Shown here: positions 24,164-32,409 of the stretch, one piece after another
Layout of the letters: every line of letters starts with the position of its first letter
Numbering within the stretch: position 1 is the first letter of the stretch
NCBI RefSeq assembly: GCF_000308615.1
Contig: NZ_BAGB01000155.1
Coordinates: forward strand, 1-41,255
Reading direction: 5' to 3'
DNA: 41,255 nucleotides
Origin: Nocardia jiangxiensis NBRC 101359
Lineage (GTDB): Bacteria > Actinomycetota > Actinomycetes > Mycobacteriales > Mycobacteriaceae
Notes under the pieces: generated by a model
Seen by the model: only the letters and a program-made list of their open reading frames with translations
Databases searched by the model: none
What the model was told of the DNA's origin: nothing
Position numbers and translations under genes: made by a program

Positions 24164-26653
24164 ATGTTCAAGCCCGGATTCGACTGCGACAGTTCTCTCA
24201 TGACTTCCAGGCAGCAATCCGCAGGGATCGACCCCTTGCCATTGTCCGAGGTCCGAGTCATCGAGCTCACAGACGGCTCCGGAGAGACCGCGGCGCGGCT
24301 TCTCGCAGACATGGGTGCGGACGTTGTCAGGGTCGAGCCTGCGACCGGCGCGCTATCTCGTACCCAACAACCTTTGTTCGGCGAGATGAGCATCTACTTC
24401 GAAACGCATAATCTCAACAAACGGGGGGTTGCGCTCGATCTGACCCACCCATCGGGGCAGAACCACTTTCAGCGACTCGTGCAAAGTGCCCACATTCTCA
24501 TCGAGGGTCTCGGCACCGCCGGACTCGAGGAACGGGGGATCCACCTGGGGTCTCTACGACATCGCTTTCCAGGTCTTGTCACCGTGTCGATCAGTGACTT
24601 CGGGCGCAGTGGTCCGTACCGGACCTGGGTCGGCACGGACGCCGTCCACTACGCCCTGAGCAGCCTGCTGTCGCGGTCGGGGCTTCCCGGCCGTCCACCA
24701 CTGTTGCCGCCGGGGGCGATGGCAACGGAGTCTGCCGCACTGACAGCCGCATGGGCGGCAATCCTCGCGTACTACAACCGTCTTCACTCCGGCGTGGGAG
24801 ACGACATCGACGTATCGGTTCTCGAAAGTACCGTTCAAATTATCGACCCTGGCTTCGGGATGGCCGGTTCGGCTGCGGGTGGAATGCCGACCTCGGATGA
24901 ACCACGCGGCCGCCCGGATGTCGGACACCGCTATCCCATCTTTGCGTGCGCCGACGGGTACGTCCGGCTGTGCATTCTCAGTCCGCGTCAATGGCGTGGT
25001 GTATTCGAATGGCTGGGGAGGCCGGCGGCACTGTCCGATCCTGCGCTGGAACGCCTCGAAGAGCGTTATTCCATTGCAGCGCAGCTCTATTCGATCATAT
25101 CCGACTTCATCGCACCCAAGACTTGCGACGCCGTAGTCGCCGAAGGTCAGCAATTCGGCATACCCTGCACGGCGCTTCTCGACATCGGCGAGGTGTTCGA
25201 AGCGGAGCACTACCGAGCACGGGACACCTTCGTCGATATCAACACTGCGCAGGGTGTCCTGCGTGTTCCCAATGGCCTGATCGAGTTCGACGGTCGGCGA
25301 ATGGGGGTTCGTACCCCTGCACCCGGTCACGGCGAGCACAACACCGAGATCCTCACCGCCTTGGCCGAACTGGAAACCGCTGAGTTCCCTTCTCGGATGC
25401 CGAAGAGGCAGCGACGTCCGCTCGAGGGCATCCGCGTACTCGACCTGGGTGTCATCGTTGCCGGAGGCGAGGTCGGCCGACTGCTCGCCGATATGGGCGC
25501 AGAGGTCATCAAGATCGAAAGCTCGCTGTTTCCTGATGGCAGCAGGCAATCCACCACGGGCGATCTCGTCAGCCCCGTGGTGGCCCGCGGCCACCGCAAC
25601 AAGCAGAGCATCGGAATCAACCTTCGCTCGGTCGCAGGTCGGCAATTGATGAAGCAGTTGGTCGCGACGTCCGACGTCATTCTGTCGAACTTCAAGCCTG
25701 GCACGATGGACAAGCTCGGACTGTCATATGCCGAGCTCGCAAGGGTCAATCCGCGGATCGTGGTTGCCCGGTCCAGCGCCTTCGGACCTGAGGGGCCGTG
25801 GAGTGGCCGGCTCGGGTATGGCCCTCTCGTACGAGCCGCAACAGGGTTGAGTGCCCTGTGGCGGTACGACGATGGGGTGGACAGCTTCTCGGACACGGCG
25901 ACTACATACCCCGACCACGCGTCTGCTCGCGTCGCAGCACTCGGAGTCGTGTCGTTACTGATTCGACGTCGACGGACCGGGCGTGGTGGAAGAGTCGACA
26001 TCGCGCAGGCAGAGGTGATCCTGTCGCAGAGCGCCGACCTCTTGGCGTTGGAATTCCTCTTGCCCGGTAGTGCAGTTCGCTCTCGGGACGGGCGGGCCGC
26101 AGATGCTCCGCGCGGCGTATATGCCGCATCCGGTGACGACGAGTGGCTCGTCATCGACATCCGCGATTCCACTGACTGGCAAAGATTGGTCGAATGTCTC
26201 GGCCATCCTTCACTGGCCCGAGATCCCCGATTCGACCGGGCCGAACGCAGAGTAGCCAACCGCACCATCATCGACGGGCTCGTCACTCGATGGACTACAA
26301 CCCGGACTTCGCGCGAGGCGACCGAGGTACTGCAGCGCGCTGGTGTCCCGGCAGGCATGGTGCTGCGGGTTGCTGATCTTCTCGACGACGAGCACCTGCT
26401 CGACAGAGGCGCGTTCACTGTGGCGTCACACCCTCTGGTCGACCGCCTCCTGCCAAGTGAGAACACCCCTGGCCATTTCACGAATATCCCTGATGTAGAG
26501 CTCCGTCCGGCTCCACTACTCGGCCAACAGACACGCGAGATCGCCGAACGGTTGCTCAATCTGGCACCCGACCAGATCAATGAGCTCCTCGCCGCCGGGG
26601 TCCTCGAAGAGAACGTGCCACCGTCGGCGAACCATGACGCATACATCGCCTGA
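24164..26653 (+). CDS. Double-domain CaiB/BaiF (family III) CoA-transferase
   Basis: An 829-residue protein made of two complete CaiB-like CoA-transferase domains. Domain 1 (about 25-390) has LSEVRVIELTDGSGETAARL, LADMGADVVRVEP and GDDIDVSVLESTVQI. Domain 2 (about 405-800) has LEGIRVLDLGVIVAGGEVGR, LLADMGAEVIKIES and GGRVDIAQAEVIL. The usual single-domain enzyme is about 400 residues and dimerises as interlocked rings, so this is a tandem fusion. At the position of the catalytic Asp, domain 2 has YPDHASARVAALG, while domain 1 has ATESAALTAAW, suggesting that only domain 2 is catalytic; this is my alignment by eye. The start could be ATG 24164 or ATG 24200; neither has a strong ribosome-binding site. 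It heads a LysR-controlled operon. Confidence 0.9.
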   Translation: MFKPGFDCDSSLMTSRQQSAGIDPLPLSEVRVIELTDGSGETAARLLADMGADVVRVEPATGALSRTQQPLFGEMSIYFETHNLNKRGVALDLTHPSGQNHFQRLVQSAHILIEGLGTAGLEERGIHLGSLRHRFPGLVTVSISDFGRSGPYRTWVGTDAVHYALSSLLSRSGLPGRPPLLPPGAMATESAALTAAWAAILAYYNRLHSGVGDDIDVSVLESTVQIIDPGFGMAGSAAGGMPTSDEPRGRPDVGHRYPIFACADGYVRLCILSPRQWRGVFEWLGRPAALSDPALERLEERYSIAAQLYSIISDFIAPKTCDAVVAEGQQFGIPCTALLDIGEVFEAEHYRARDTFVDINTAQGVLRVPNGLIEFDGRRMGVRTPAPGHGEHNTEILTALAELETAEFPSRMPKRQRRPLEGIRVLDLGVIVAGGEVGRLLADMGAEVIKIESSLFPDGSRQSTTGDLVSPVVARGHRNKQSIGINLRSVAGRQLMKQLVATSDVILSNFKPGTMDKLGLSYAELARVNPRIVVARSSAFGPEGPWSGRLGYGPLVRAATGLSALWRYDDGVDSFSDTATTYPDHASARVAALGVVSLLIRRRRTGRGGRVDIAQAEVILSQSADLLALEFLLPGSAVRSRDGRAADAPRGVYAASGDDEWLVIDIRDSTDWQRLVECLGHPSLARDPRFDRAERRVANRTIIDGLVTRWTTTRTSREATEVLQRAGVPAGMVLRVADLLDDEHLLDRGAFTVASHPLVDRLLPSENTPGHFTNIPDVELRPAPLLGQQTREIAERLLNLAPDQINELLAAGVLEENVPPSANHDAYIA

Positions 26654-26687
26654 AACCCGAACTCGCACAACAGGAAGTGACAAACGC

Positions 26688-27509
26688 GTGACAACACCGA
26701 GCACTGAGCACACTCCGAATGCGGGAGCCCTGACTACGCCGCTACTCGAGGAACGTCGCGGACACGTACTCATACTGACCATCAATCGGCCAGAGGCACG
26801 CAACGCCATCAACAAGAGCGTCGCCGAGGCGCTGGGCCGGGCACTGGCCGAGGCGGACAGTGATCCCAACACCCGTGCGATCATCGTGACCGGGGCAGGA
26901 ACCAAGGCATTCTGTGCGGGCGCCGACCTCAAAGCCCTTGCCCGTGGCGAGGGAATCGGTTCCGATGGCCCGTGGGGATTCGCCGGATACGTTCGTCACG
27001 CGGTGTCGGTGCCGACGATTGCCGCGGTCAACGGCTTCGCGTTGGGCGGTGGCACCGAAATAGCGTTGGCCAGTGATCTTCTGGTCGCCTCCGATACAGC
27101 GACGTTCGGCCTGCCCGAGGTGACCCGCGGGGTGATCGCCGGCGCGGGTGGCGCCTTCCGTCTCGCCGCGCAGATCGCGCCGAAAATAGCCCTCGAACTG
27201 GCACTGACAGGTGAGCACATCACCGCAGCACGGGCACTGGAGCTAGGTCTGGCCAACCGAGTGGTGCCGGCCGACGAACTACTCGAGACCGCGCTGGAGA
27301 TCGCCGAACGCATCAGCGCGAACGCTCCACTCGCAGTCCGAGCAACCAAGCGGATAGCCAGAGCGATCAGCGACGGCTCCTATGAAACAGAAGCTCACTC
27401 ATGGACACGGACGAAACATGAAGCACACGGAGTGATGAGTAGCGAAGACTCCTCCGAGGGCGTCCGCGCCTTTGCCGAAAAGCGATCACCCATCTGGGCG
27501 GGGAAATGA
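26688..27509 (+). CDS. Enoyl-CoA hydratase/isomerase (crotonase family)
   Basis: A 273-residue crotonase. LILTINRPEARNAINKSV, the oxyanion-hole block GAGTKAFCAGADLKALA, FALGGGTEIALASD and FGLPEVTRGVIAGAGGAFRL with both catalytic Glu positions filled (TEIAL and LPEVT) indicate an active hydratase. The start is GTG at 26688 with AGGAAG at 26672-26677; the upstream ATGs overlap the previous gene. It follows the CoA-transferase by 34 bases. Its stop overlaps the start of the binding lipoprotein (ATGA at 27506-27509). It would hydrate an enoyl-CoA made after activation by the CoA-transferase. Confidence 0.93.
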   Translation: MTTPSTEHTPNAGALTTPLLEERRGHVLILTINRPEARNAINKSVAEALGRALAEADSDPNTRAIIVTGAGTKAFCAGADLKALARGEGIGSDGPWGFAGYVRHAVSVPTIAAVNGFALGGGTEIALASDLLVASDTATFGLPEVTRGVIAGAGGAFRLAAQIAPKIALELALTGEHITAARALELGLANRVVPADELLETALEIAERISANAPLAVRATKRIARAISDGSYETEAHSWTRTKHEAHGVMSSEDSSEGVRAFAEKRSPIWAGK

Positions 27510-28549
27510 GAATGAGAACTCGCTTCCGCACATTGACCATTGCCACCGCGATTCTCGCCTCGTTGAGCCTGGCGGCGTGTGGTAGCGGCACGCATTCGAC
27601 CGGGCCGATACACGGGAGCTGGGACGACGTCGTCGCAGCTGCAAACAAGGAAGGCCACGTACTGCTCTATTCGAGCCAGAAGCCCGCCAACCTGCAAGCA
27701 CTGAAGGCGTCCTTCGAGGCGAAATACCCGAAGATCAGCATGGAATTCGTCCGCGGCACAGATGCCGACATCAACCCCCGTGTAGAAATCGAAAATCGGA
27801 TCGGCAAGGGAGTAGCGGACGTTCACATGGTGACGGACGCGGCATGGATCAAGACCGCATCCGATTCGGGCGCATACTCGACGAAATTGGTGGGGCCGAG
27901 CCTCGGGAGTCCTGCTTACGAGCCGGAAAAAAGCGTGATCAACAATCGTTTTTTCCTCACCAGCGCCGCAGTATTCGCGCTCGGCTGGAACGTCGAAAGT
28001 GTTCCGAATGGGCTCAGGAGTCCTCGGGATATTCTCAAACCAGAATACACCGGAAAAATCGGCATCGTGAACCCGACGGGTATTGCATCTTATGTCGATC
28101 TATACCGATATTATTCCAAAACTTTCGGCGAAGACTATTGGGAGAAACTGGCCGCACTGAAGCCGCGCGTCTTCCCCAGTGCGATCGCAATCGGTCAAGC
28201 ATTGACATCGGGCGAAGTCGTCGTCGCGCCCGCGGTCCAGCCATTGGTGGCAGAGATCGCTGCCGGGGCGCCCGTGGGCTGGACCCTCCCTGAAAAACCC
28301 TGGGGGACACCGTGGTACAGCCATGTTCTCAGGGTGGCGCCGCACCCGAACGCAGCCCAGGTGCTCGCTGATTTCATGGTCACCAAGGAAGGCCAAACGG
28401 CACTGAACAACGGGTACGCCGCGACACTGCCTGATATCCCGGGAGCAGTTGCACGCGCCCAAGACATCAAGTCGCCGGATACGGCCGACCTGACGCCCGA
28501 GCGGGTTAAAGAGTACTCCCAGCAATGGGAAAAATTGTTCTTGTCCTGA
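27506..28549 (+). CDS. ABC-type extracellular solute-binding lipoprotein (FutA/AfuA-like), orphan
   Basis: A 347-residue exported protein. N-terminal basic RMRTRFRTLTIATAILASLS leads to the lipobox LAAC at about residue 25, so it is anchored at the outer face of the membrane. The mature part matches family 1/8 binding proteins related to iron-binding FutA/AfuA: WDDVVAAANKEGHVLLYSSQ at the start and KPWGTPWYSHVLRVAPHPNA, ADFMVTKEGQTALN near the end. No permease or ATPase gene is within the window, so it must work with a distant system. Its position inside a CoA-pathway operon, with ATGA coupling to the hydratase, argues for capture of the pathway substrate (a carboxylate) rather than iron. Either ATG (27506 or 27512) could start it. 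Confidence 0.88.
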   Translation: MRMRTRFRTLTIATAILASLSLAACGSGTHSTGPIHGSWDDVVAAANKEGHVLLYSSQKPANLQALKASFEAKYPKISMEFVRGTDADINPRVEIENRIGKGVADVHMVTDAAWIKTASDSGAYSTKLVGPSLGSPAYEPEKSVINNRFFLTSAAVFALGWNVESVPNGLRSPRDILKPEYTGKIGIVNPTGIASYVDLYRYYSKTFGEDYWEKLAALKPRVFPSAIAIGQALTSGEVVVAPAVQPLVAEIAAGAPVGWTLPEKPWGTPWYSHVLRVAPHPNAAQVLADFMVTKEGQTALNNGYAATLPDIPGAVARAQDIKSPDTADLTPERVKEYSQQWEKLFLS

Positions 28550-28589
28550 CAGGATTTCACGACTCGGCATCCCGGGAAGGATGACTCTT

Positions 28590-30188
28590 GTGCACGACCT
28601 AGACCTGAACCCGCATACCCCGGTCATGGTGGGGGTGGGCCAAGTGTCCGACCGCATCGATCGACCGAATTACAGGCAGCTGAGTCCCGTGGAGCTGGCG
28701 GCGGAAGCTTCCAGAGCCGCGATAGCGGACGGTGGTGTAGATCCCCGGTCGATCACCGCACAGATCGATACCGTCGCCGGCATAAGGCAATTCGAGAACT
28801 CAACGCCCATCGCGCTCGCACCGTTGGGTCGATCGGACAACTATCCCAGATCGGTCGCGGATCGGATCGGCGCAGATCCGCGGCGCGCAATCCTGGAAAT
28901 CAGCGGCGGCCAAGCTCCCCAACAGCTGGTAACCGAGATGGCCTGCACCATCGCACGGGAGGATTCCCGAGTAACCCTGATCTTCGGGGCCGAGGCAATC
29001 TCCACAGTCCGCCATCTCGCCCAGGCCGAGCAACGACCCGACTTCACCGAGCACCGCGGAGGACAGCTCGAGGATCGCGGCTACGGATTGGAAGGCCTGG
29101 TGTCGGAGTCCGAGACGAACCACGGACTCATCGGCGCACCACCTCGATACGCCCTGTTCGAGAACGCTCGTCGTGCTCGGCTCGAGCGAACGCGCACCAA
29201 CTACGCGCTGTCCATGGGGCAACTCTTCGAACCGTTCACCTCAGTTGCGGCGAGGAACGTGCATGCGGCGGCCCCGACCGAACGAACAGCGGCAGAGCTG
29301 GCCACGGTCACCGAGCGCAATCGCATGATCGCCGATCCCTATCCGCGGTTCATGGTTTCGCGAGATCAGGTCAATCAAGGTGCGGCCCTACTCATGATGT
29401 CTGTCGGCACTGCAAGAAGTCTTGGCATACCGGAATCGAAATGGGTTTTCCTCCACGGTCACGCAGACCTTCGCGAAAAGGACCTCCTGGCCCGCCCGGA
29501 CCTCAGCACGAGCCCGGCGGCCATCGCGGCCACAACCCTGGCCTTGGATATCGCTGGTATCGGGGCCGCACAACTTTCATCGATCGACCTCTACAGCTGT
29601 TTCCCGATTGCGGTCTTCAATATCTGCGACGGACTCGGACTGAGCCCCACCGATCCGCGGCATCTCACCGCAAGCGGTGGCCTTCCCTTCTTCGGCGGTG
29701 CCGGCAACAACTATTCGATGCACGCAATCGCCGAAACGGTCACCCGACTGCGATCAGCGCCCGGCTCGTTCGGTCTTGTGGGCGCTAACGGGGGCTACCT
29801 CAGCAAGTACTCCGTCGGCGTCTATTCGACCAAGCCAGTGGAATGGCGTCACGGTCACAGCACAGAGATCCAAACAGAACTCGATGCGGCACTGAGTATT
29901 TCAGCAGCTCACACTGCTGACGGATGGGCTGTCGTCGAAAGCTACACCACCAAGTACGGCCGCACGGACCAGACCGGCATCGTTGTCGGGAGGCTCGAGG
30001 ACGGCCGGCGCTTCCTCGCCAACTCCATCGATGGCGATGTCGCAACACGCGACATGCTCAGTAGCGAACAACCCATCGGGCAGCGGGTCTTCGCGCGATC
30101 CACCGGCCGCAGCAATCTCGTGTCGACGAGAGCAGAAGCCATGAACACCTTCGCAGCGCCCTCGTCGTCGTCTTCCTTCCGCGGATGA
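28590..30188 (+). CDS. Thiolase-fold acetyl-CoA acetyltransferase-like protein lacking the usual Cys nucleophile
   Basis: A 532-residue thiolase-superfamily protein of the large actinobacterial type with a C-terminal extra domain. PVMVGVGQVSDR at the N-terminus, ILEISGGQAPQQLVTEMA at the position of the nucleophile loop, IDLYSCFPIAVFNICDGL, and GGLPFFGGAGNNYSMHAI (His of the HxxA region) are visible. Classical thiolases have Cys in the nucleophile loop; here the loop reads SGGQAPQQ without Cys. The last 100 residues carry an OB-like ATVESYTTKYGR segment. I prefer GTG 28590 to ATG 28581, because GGAAGG ends directly before the ATG but is nine bases from the GTG. It is the last gene of the LysR-linked operon, for a possible C-C cleavage or CoA step. 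Confidence 0.85.
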   Translation: MHDLDLNPHTPVMVGVGQVSDRIDRPNYRQLSPVELAAEASRAAIADGGVDPRSITAQIDTVAGIRQFENSTPIALAPLGRSDNYPRSVADRIGADPRRAILEISGGQAPQQLVTEMACTIAREDSRVTLIFGAEAISTVRHLAQAEQRPDFTEHRGGQLEDRGYGLEGLVSESETNHGLIGAPPRYALFENARRARLERTRTNYALSMGQLFEPFTSVAARNVHAAAPTERTAAELATVTERNRMIADPYPRFMVSRDQVNQGAALLMMSVGTARSLGIPESKWVFLHGHADLREKDLLARPDLSTSPAAIAATTLALDIAGIGAAQLSSIDLYSCFPIAVFNICDGLGLSPTDPRHLTASGGLPFFGGAGNNYSMHAIAETVTRLRSAPGSFGLVGANGGYLSKYSVGVYSTKPVEWRHGHSTEIQTELDAALSISAAHTADGWAVVESYTTKYGRTDQTGIVVGRLEDGRRFLANSIDGDVATRDMLSSEQPIGQRVFARSTGRSNLVSTRAEAMNTFAAPSSSSSFRG

Positions 30189-30519
30189 GCCTACTGTCAA
30201 TGACGATTTGTTCTACATGTCCCGCCGATTCGGATGAGGGTTTGCGGGTCCGGCTGCGTTCCCATGCGGTGAAACATCCGGGCCACGGTTCCGCGTGCGT
30301 GGGCGGCGTTGCGGGTCGACGAGGGCAGCGGGGTGAACGAGAAACGGGTCCATGGACCCGGCAAGCGTGAGTAACGCCGACAAGCTGGCAGAGTTTCTAC
30401 TCGCCGGCCGCACAGCGGAACCCTCAGCGCTACGGCTGGAGCGCTCGCTGCGTGCGACGGAACAGGCCCAAGCGCAGCTCGCCGATCAACCTGACCCGCT
30501 GTCATCTTGGCGTCGCTGG
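30189..30519. other. Gene-free spacer
   Basis: About 330 bases after the thiolase-like gene. Plus frame 30352-30552 (LAEFLLAGRTAEPSALRLER and similar) and the minus frame ending near 30197 are protein-like in parts, but neither is recognisable or well initiated. No terminator hairpin stands out. Confidence 0.35.
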
Positions 30520-30741
30520 TCACGGTCCGAGGAACAGTTGTTCACACGGTAGGCGCGGCAGCAGCCGATGGGCGTCGATGGCGTCGCGTATCAATTCGAT
30601 TGTGCACCAATGCTTTCGCCTCCAATCGTGGATCAAGTTGCGTACTGCCGCCGCGGTGGCCCGGTAGTCGAAGACCACGCCGGCCAGCCAGATTCGCACG
30701 TGGACATCACCTTCCGGCGGGAACCATCCTTTGCCGGTCAT
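30520..30741 (-). CDS. Small conserved-looking hypothetical protein
   Basis: A 73-residue frame with good codon bias: MTGKGWFPPEGDVHVRIWLA, GVVFDYRATAAAVRNLIHDW, IRDAIDAHRLLPRLPCEQL. The start is ATG 30741, though its ribosome-binding site is weak. I do not know its family. It stands alone between the thiolase operon and the reductase gene, on the minus strand. Confidence 0.5.
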   Translation of the reverse strand: MTGKGWFPPEGDVHVRIWLAGVVFDYRATAAAVRNLIHDWRRKHWCTIELIRDAIDAHRLLPRLPCEQLFLGP

Positions 30742-30831
30742 GGCTGGTCGCCGTACCCAGGCATGACCGTGTCAACCTTTCCGGATGAGGCACCAGGAAC
30801 GCGGACTTGATCGGTCCATTGTTTGCCCGTC

Positions 30832-31461
30832 TCAGCGGGCCACTGCGACATTGTGGTGCGACCACTCGTTGCCGAGCGCAGCACGCAGCATGAAGTCGGC
30901 GACGTCGGCCCGGCTGATTCGGCTGCCGACCTTGCCGGAGGAAGGCAGATCGATGGTTCTGTAGAGCCTGGTCCGCGGCCCGTCCGTGAGAATCATGGGA
31001 TATACGAGGGTCCAGTCCAGATCGCTCGAGCGAAGCATGTCGTCGGCGACGGCCTTGTCGTCGAACAGCTTGCCCATCATCACCCTGATCGCGAACTTGA
31101 CCAGTGTCGGAGTCTGTCCAGCGGTGTCGCCGACGCCTAAAGCGGACAGCCAGATCACGCGTTGTAGACCAGCGGCGTGAGCTGCGGGAATGAAGGCGCG
31201 AGTGGCTTGGGTAGCGATGTCGGATTTGAAGTTCTTTCCAGCCCCCAGCGTGGAGATTGCGACGTCGCTACCGGTGAGGGCCTTGGACAGGTCTTCGGTA
31301 TTGGTGGCGTCGCCAGTGACGACATCGACCCGGCCGCCCCTTGGCTGCGGCAGTCTCGCAGGGTCGCGGACAAGGGCGACGATTTCGTGACCCGCCTGGA
31401 CGGCTTGCTCGAAAACCTGTAGTCCGGTAGGGCCGGTGGCGCCCAGCAAGGTGATACGCAT
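30832..31461 (-). CDS. NAD(P)-binding NmrA/SDR-like oxidoreductase
   Basis: A 209-residue Rossmann-fold protein of the NAD(P)H-binding (NmrA-like, flavin-reductase-like) group. MRITLLGATGPTGLQVFEQA carries the GATGxTG nucleotide motif. VVTGDATNTEDLSKAL, ISTLGAGKN, RVIWLSALGVGD and WTLVYPMILTDGP follow in the order of the family. The ATG at 31461 has AGGAGACATC directly upstream. It is on the same strand as the MBL/QOR operon but 159 bases beyond it, so it may be a separate unit. Likely an NAD(P)H-dependent reductase or a redox-sensing protein. Confidence 0.85.
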   Translation of the reverse strand: MRITLLGATGPTGLQVFEQAVQAGHEIVALVRDPARLPQPRGGRVDVVTGDATNTEDLSKALTGSDVAISTLGAGKNFKSDIATQATRAFIPAAHAAGLQRVIWLSALGVGDTAGQTPTLVKFAIRVMMGKLFDDKAVADDMLRSSDLDWTLVYPMILTDGPRTRLYRTIDLPSSGKVGSRISRADVADFMLRAALGNEWSHHNVAVAR

Positions 31462-31620
31462 GATGTCTCCTTCCATGGAATCTGCGTTGCAGTGTGGGCC
31501 CACAGCAATGACAGCTATTTTTCAGCGATATTCGTTTGGAGTGCCGGATTCGGCCGGGTGCGGCGCAGAAGCGGCGCATGGCGAAGTCCCGATTGCAGTT
31601 GGGGACAGTTCTTTTGGTTC

Positions 31621-32409
31621 TTACTTCCGAGCGAGATGAAGCAGGCCGGGGTCGTGGGAGTTGACGATTGCCAAGTCCGGGTCGGCTGTTCGCCATAGCT
31701 CCTCGAGCCGACGGTGGTTGGCCTGAACTCGCTTCCAGTCGTGAGCGATGACGCGTTCCATCGCGGTGAGAGCGATCGGGGCCTTGCGGGTCCCGTCTAT
31801 TTGGCCGCGGTGGTAGAAGGAATCGCCGGCGTGCAGAACCCAGCGGTCACCGGCATCGATGGCAATGGCCGCGTGACCGCGGGTATGACCGGGCAGGTTG
31901 ATGAGAACGATGCCGGGGGAGATCTCGGTGAGTTCCTTGGCCCCGGGAAATCCGCGCCATGACTCGCCTTCCGCCGGGGTGTGTTCGACGATGTTCGGGC
32001 CGTGCGCGCGGTGCGATGACAGATACCGTTCCCGTTCGACGATTCCCCGCGGGTGGGTGGCGGCGAAGTACTCTGCCGCGGTGAGGTGAATCCTGGCCTG
32101 CGGGAAGTCCGACAATCCTCCGGTGTGGTCGGCATCGAAGTGAGTCAGCACGATGTCGCGCACATCGCCCGGGTCGAACCCGAGCCGCGCCACCTGAGCG
32201 ATGGCGGCCTCGGCTGTATCGAACTCGGGTCGTACATAGAAACGCGCAGGGCCGAACCTCGCTGCTGGATCGATGGCGTCCTGCAGCCCGAGGCCGGAAT
32301 CGATCAGGACGAGCCCGTTCGGCGCCTCGACCAGTAGGACGTGGCAGACCAAGCCGTCCGGGGTCGCCCGGGGGTGCATGGTGCCGCAGTTGAGGTGATG
32401 GATTTTCAT
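31621..32409 (-). CDS. Metallo-beta-lactamase-fold hydrolase (N-acyl homoserine lactonase-like)
   Basis: A 262-residue MBL-fold hydrolase. The dinuclear zinc motif THFDADHTGGL (HxxxDH type) and downstream His in NLPGHTRGHAAIAI and Asp in VLHAGDSFYHRG are all present. Closest by look to AHL-lactonase/AttM-type lactonases, which open lactone rings, though glyoxalase-II-type activity cannot be excluded. Its ATG overlaps the QOR-VOC stop (ATGA at 32406-32409), so it is the fourth gene of that operon. Confidence 0.9.
   Translation of the reverse strand: MKIHHLNCGTMHPRATPDGLVCHVLLVEAPNGLVLIDSGLGLQDAIDPAARFGPARFYVRPEFDTAEAAIAQVARLGFDPGDVRDIVLTHFDADHTGGLSDFPQARIHLTAAEYFAATHPRGIVERERYLSSHRAHGPNIVEHTPAEGESWRGFPGAKELTEISPGIVLINLPGHTRGHAAIAIDAGDRWVLHAGDSFYHRGQIDGTRKAPIALTAMERVIAHDWKRVQANHRRLEELWRTADPDLAIVNSHDPGLLHLARK

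Noticed and set aside
30352..30552. Plus-strand 66-codon frame
   Set aside because: It reads partly like protein, but has no family match, no clear ribosome-binding site and overlaps the end of the better minus-strand gene.
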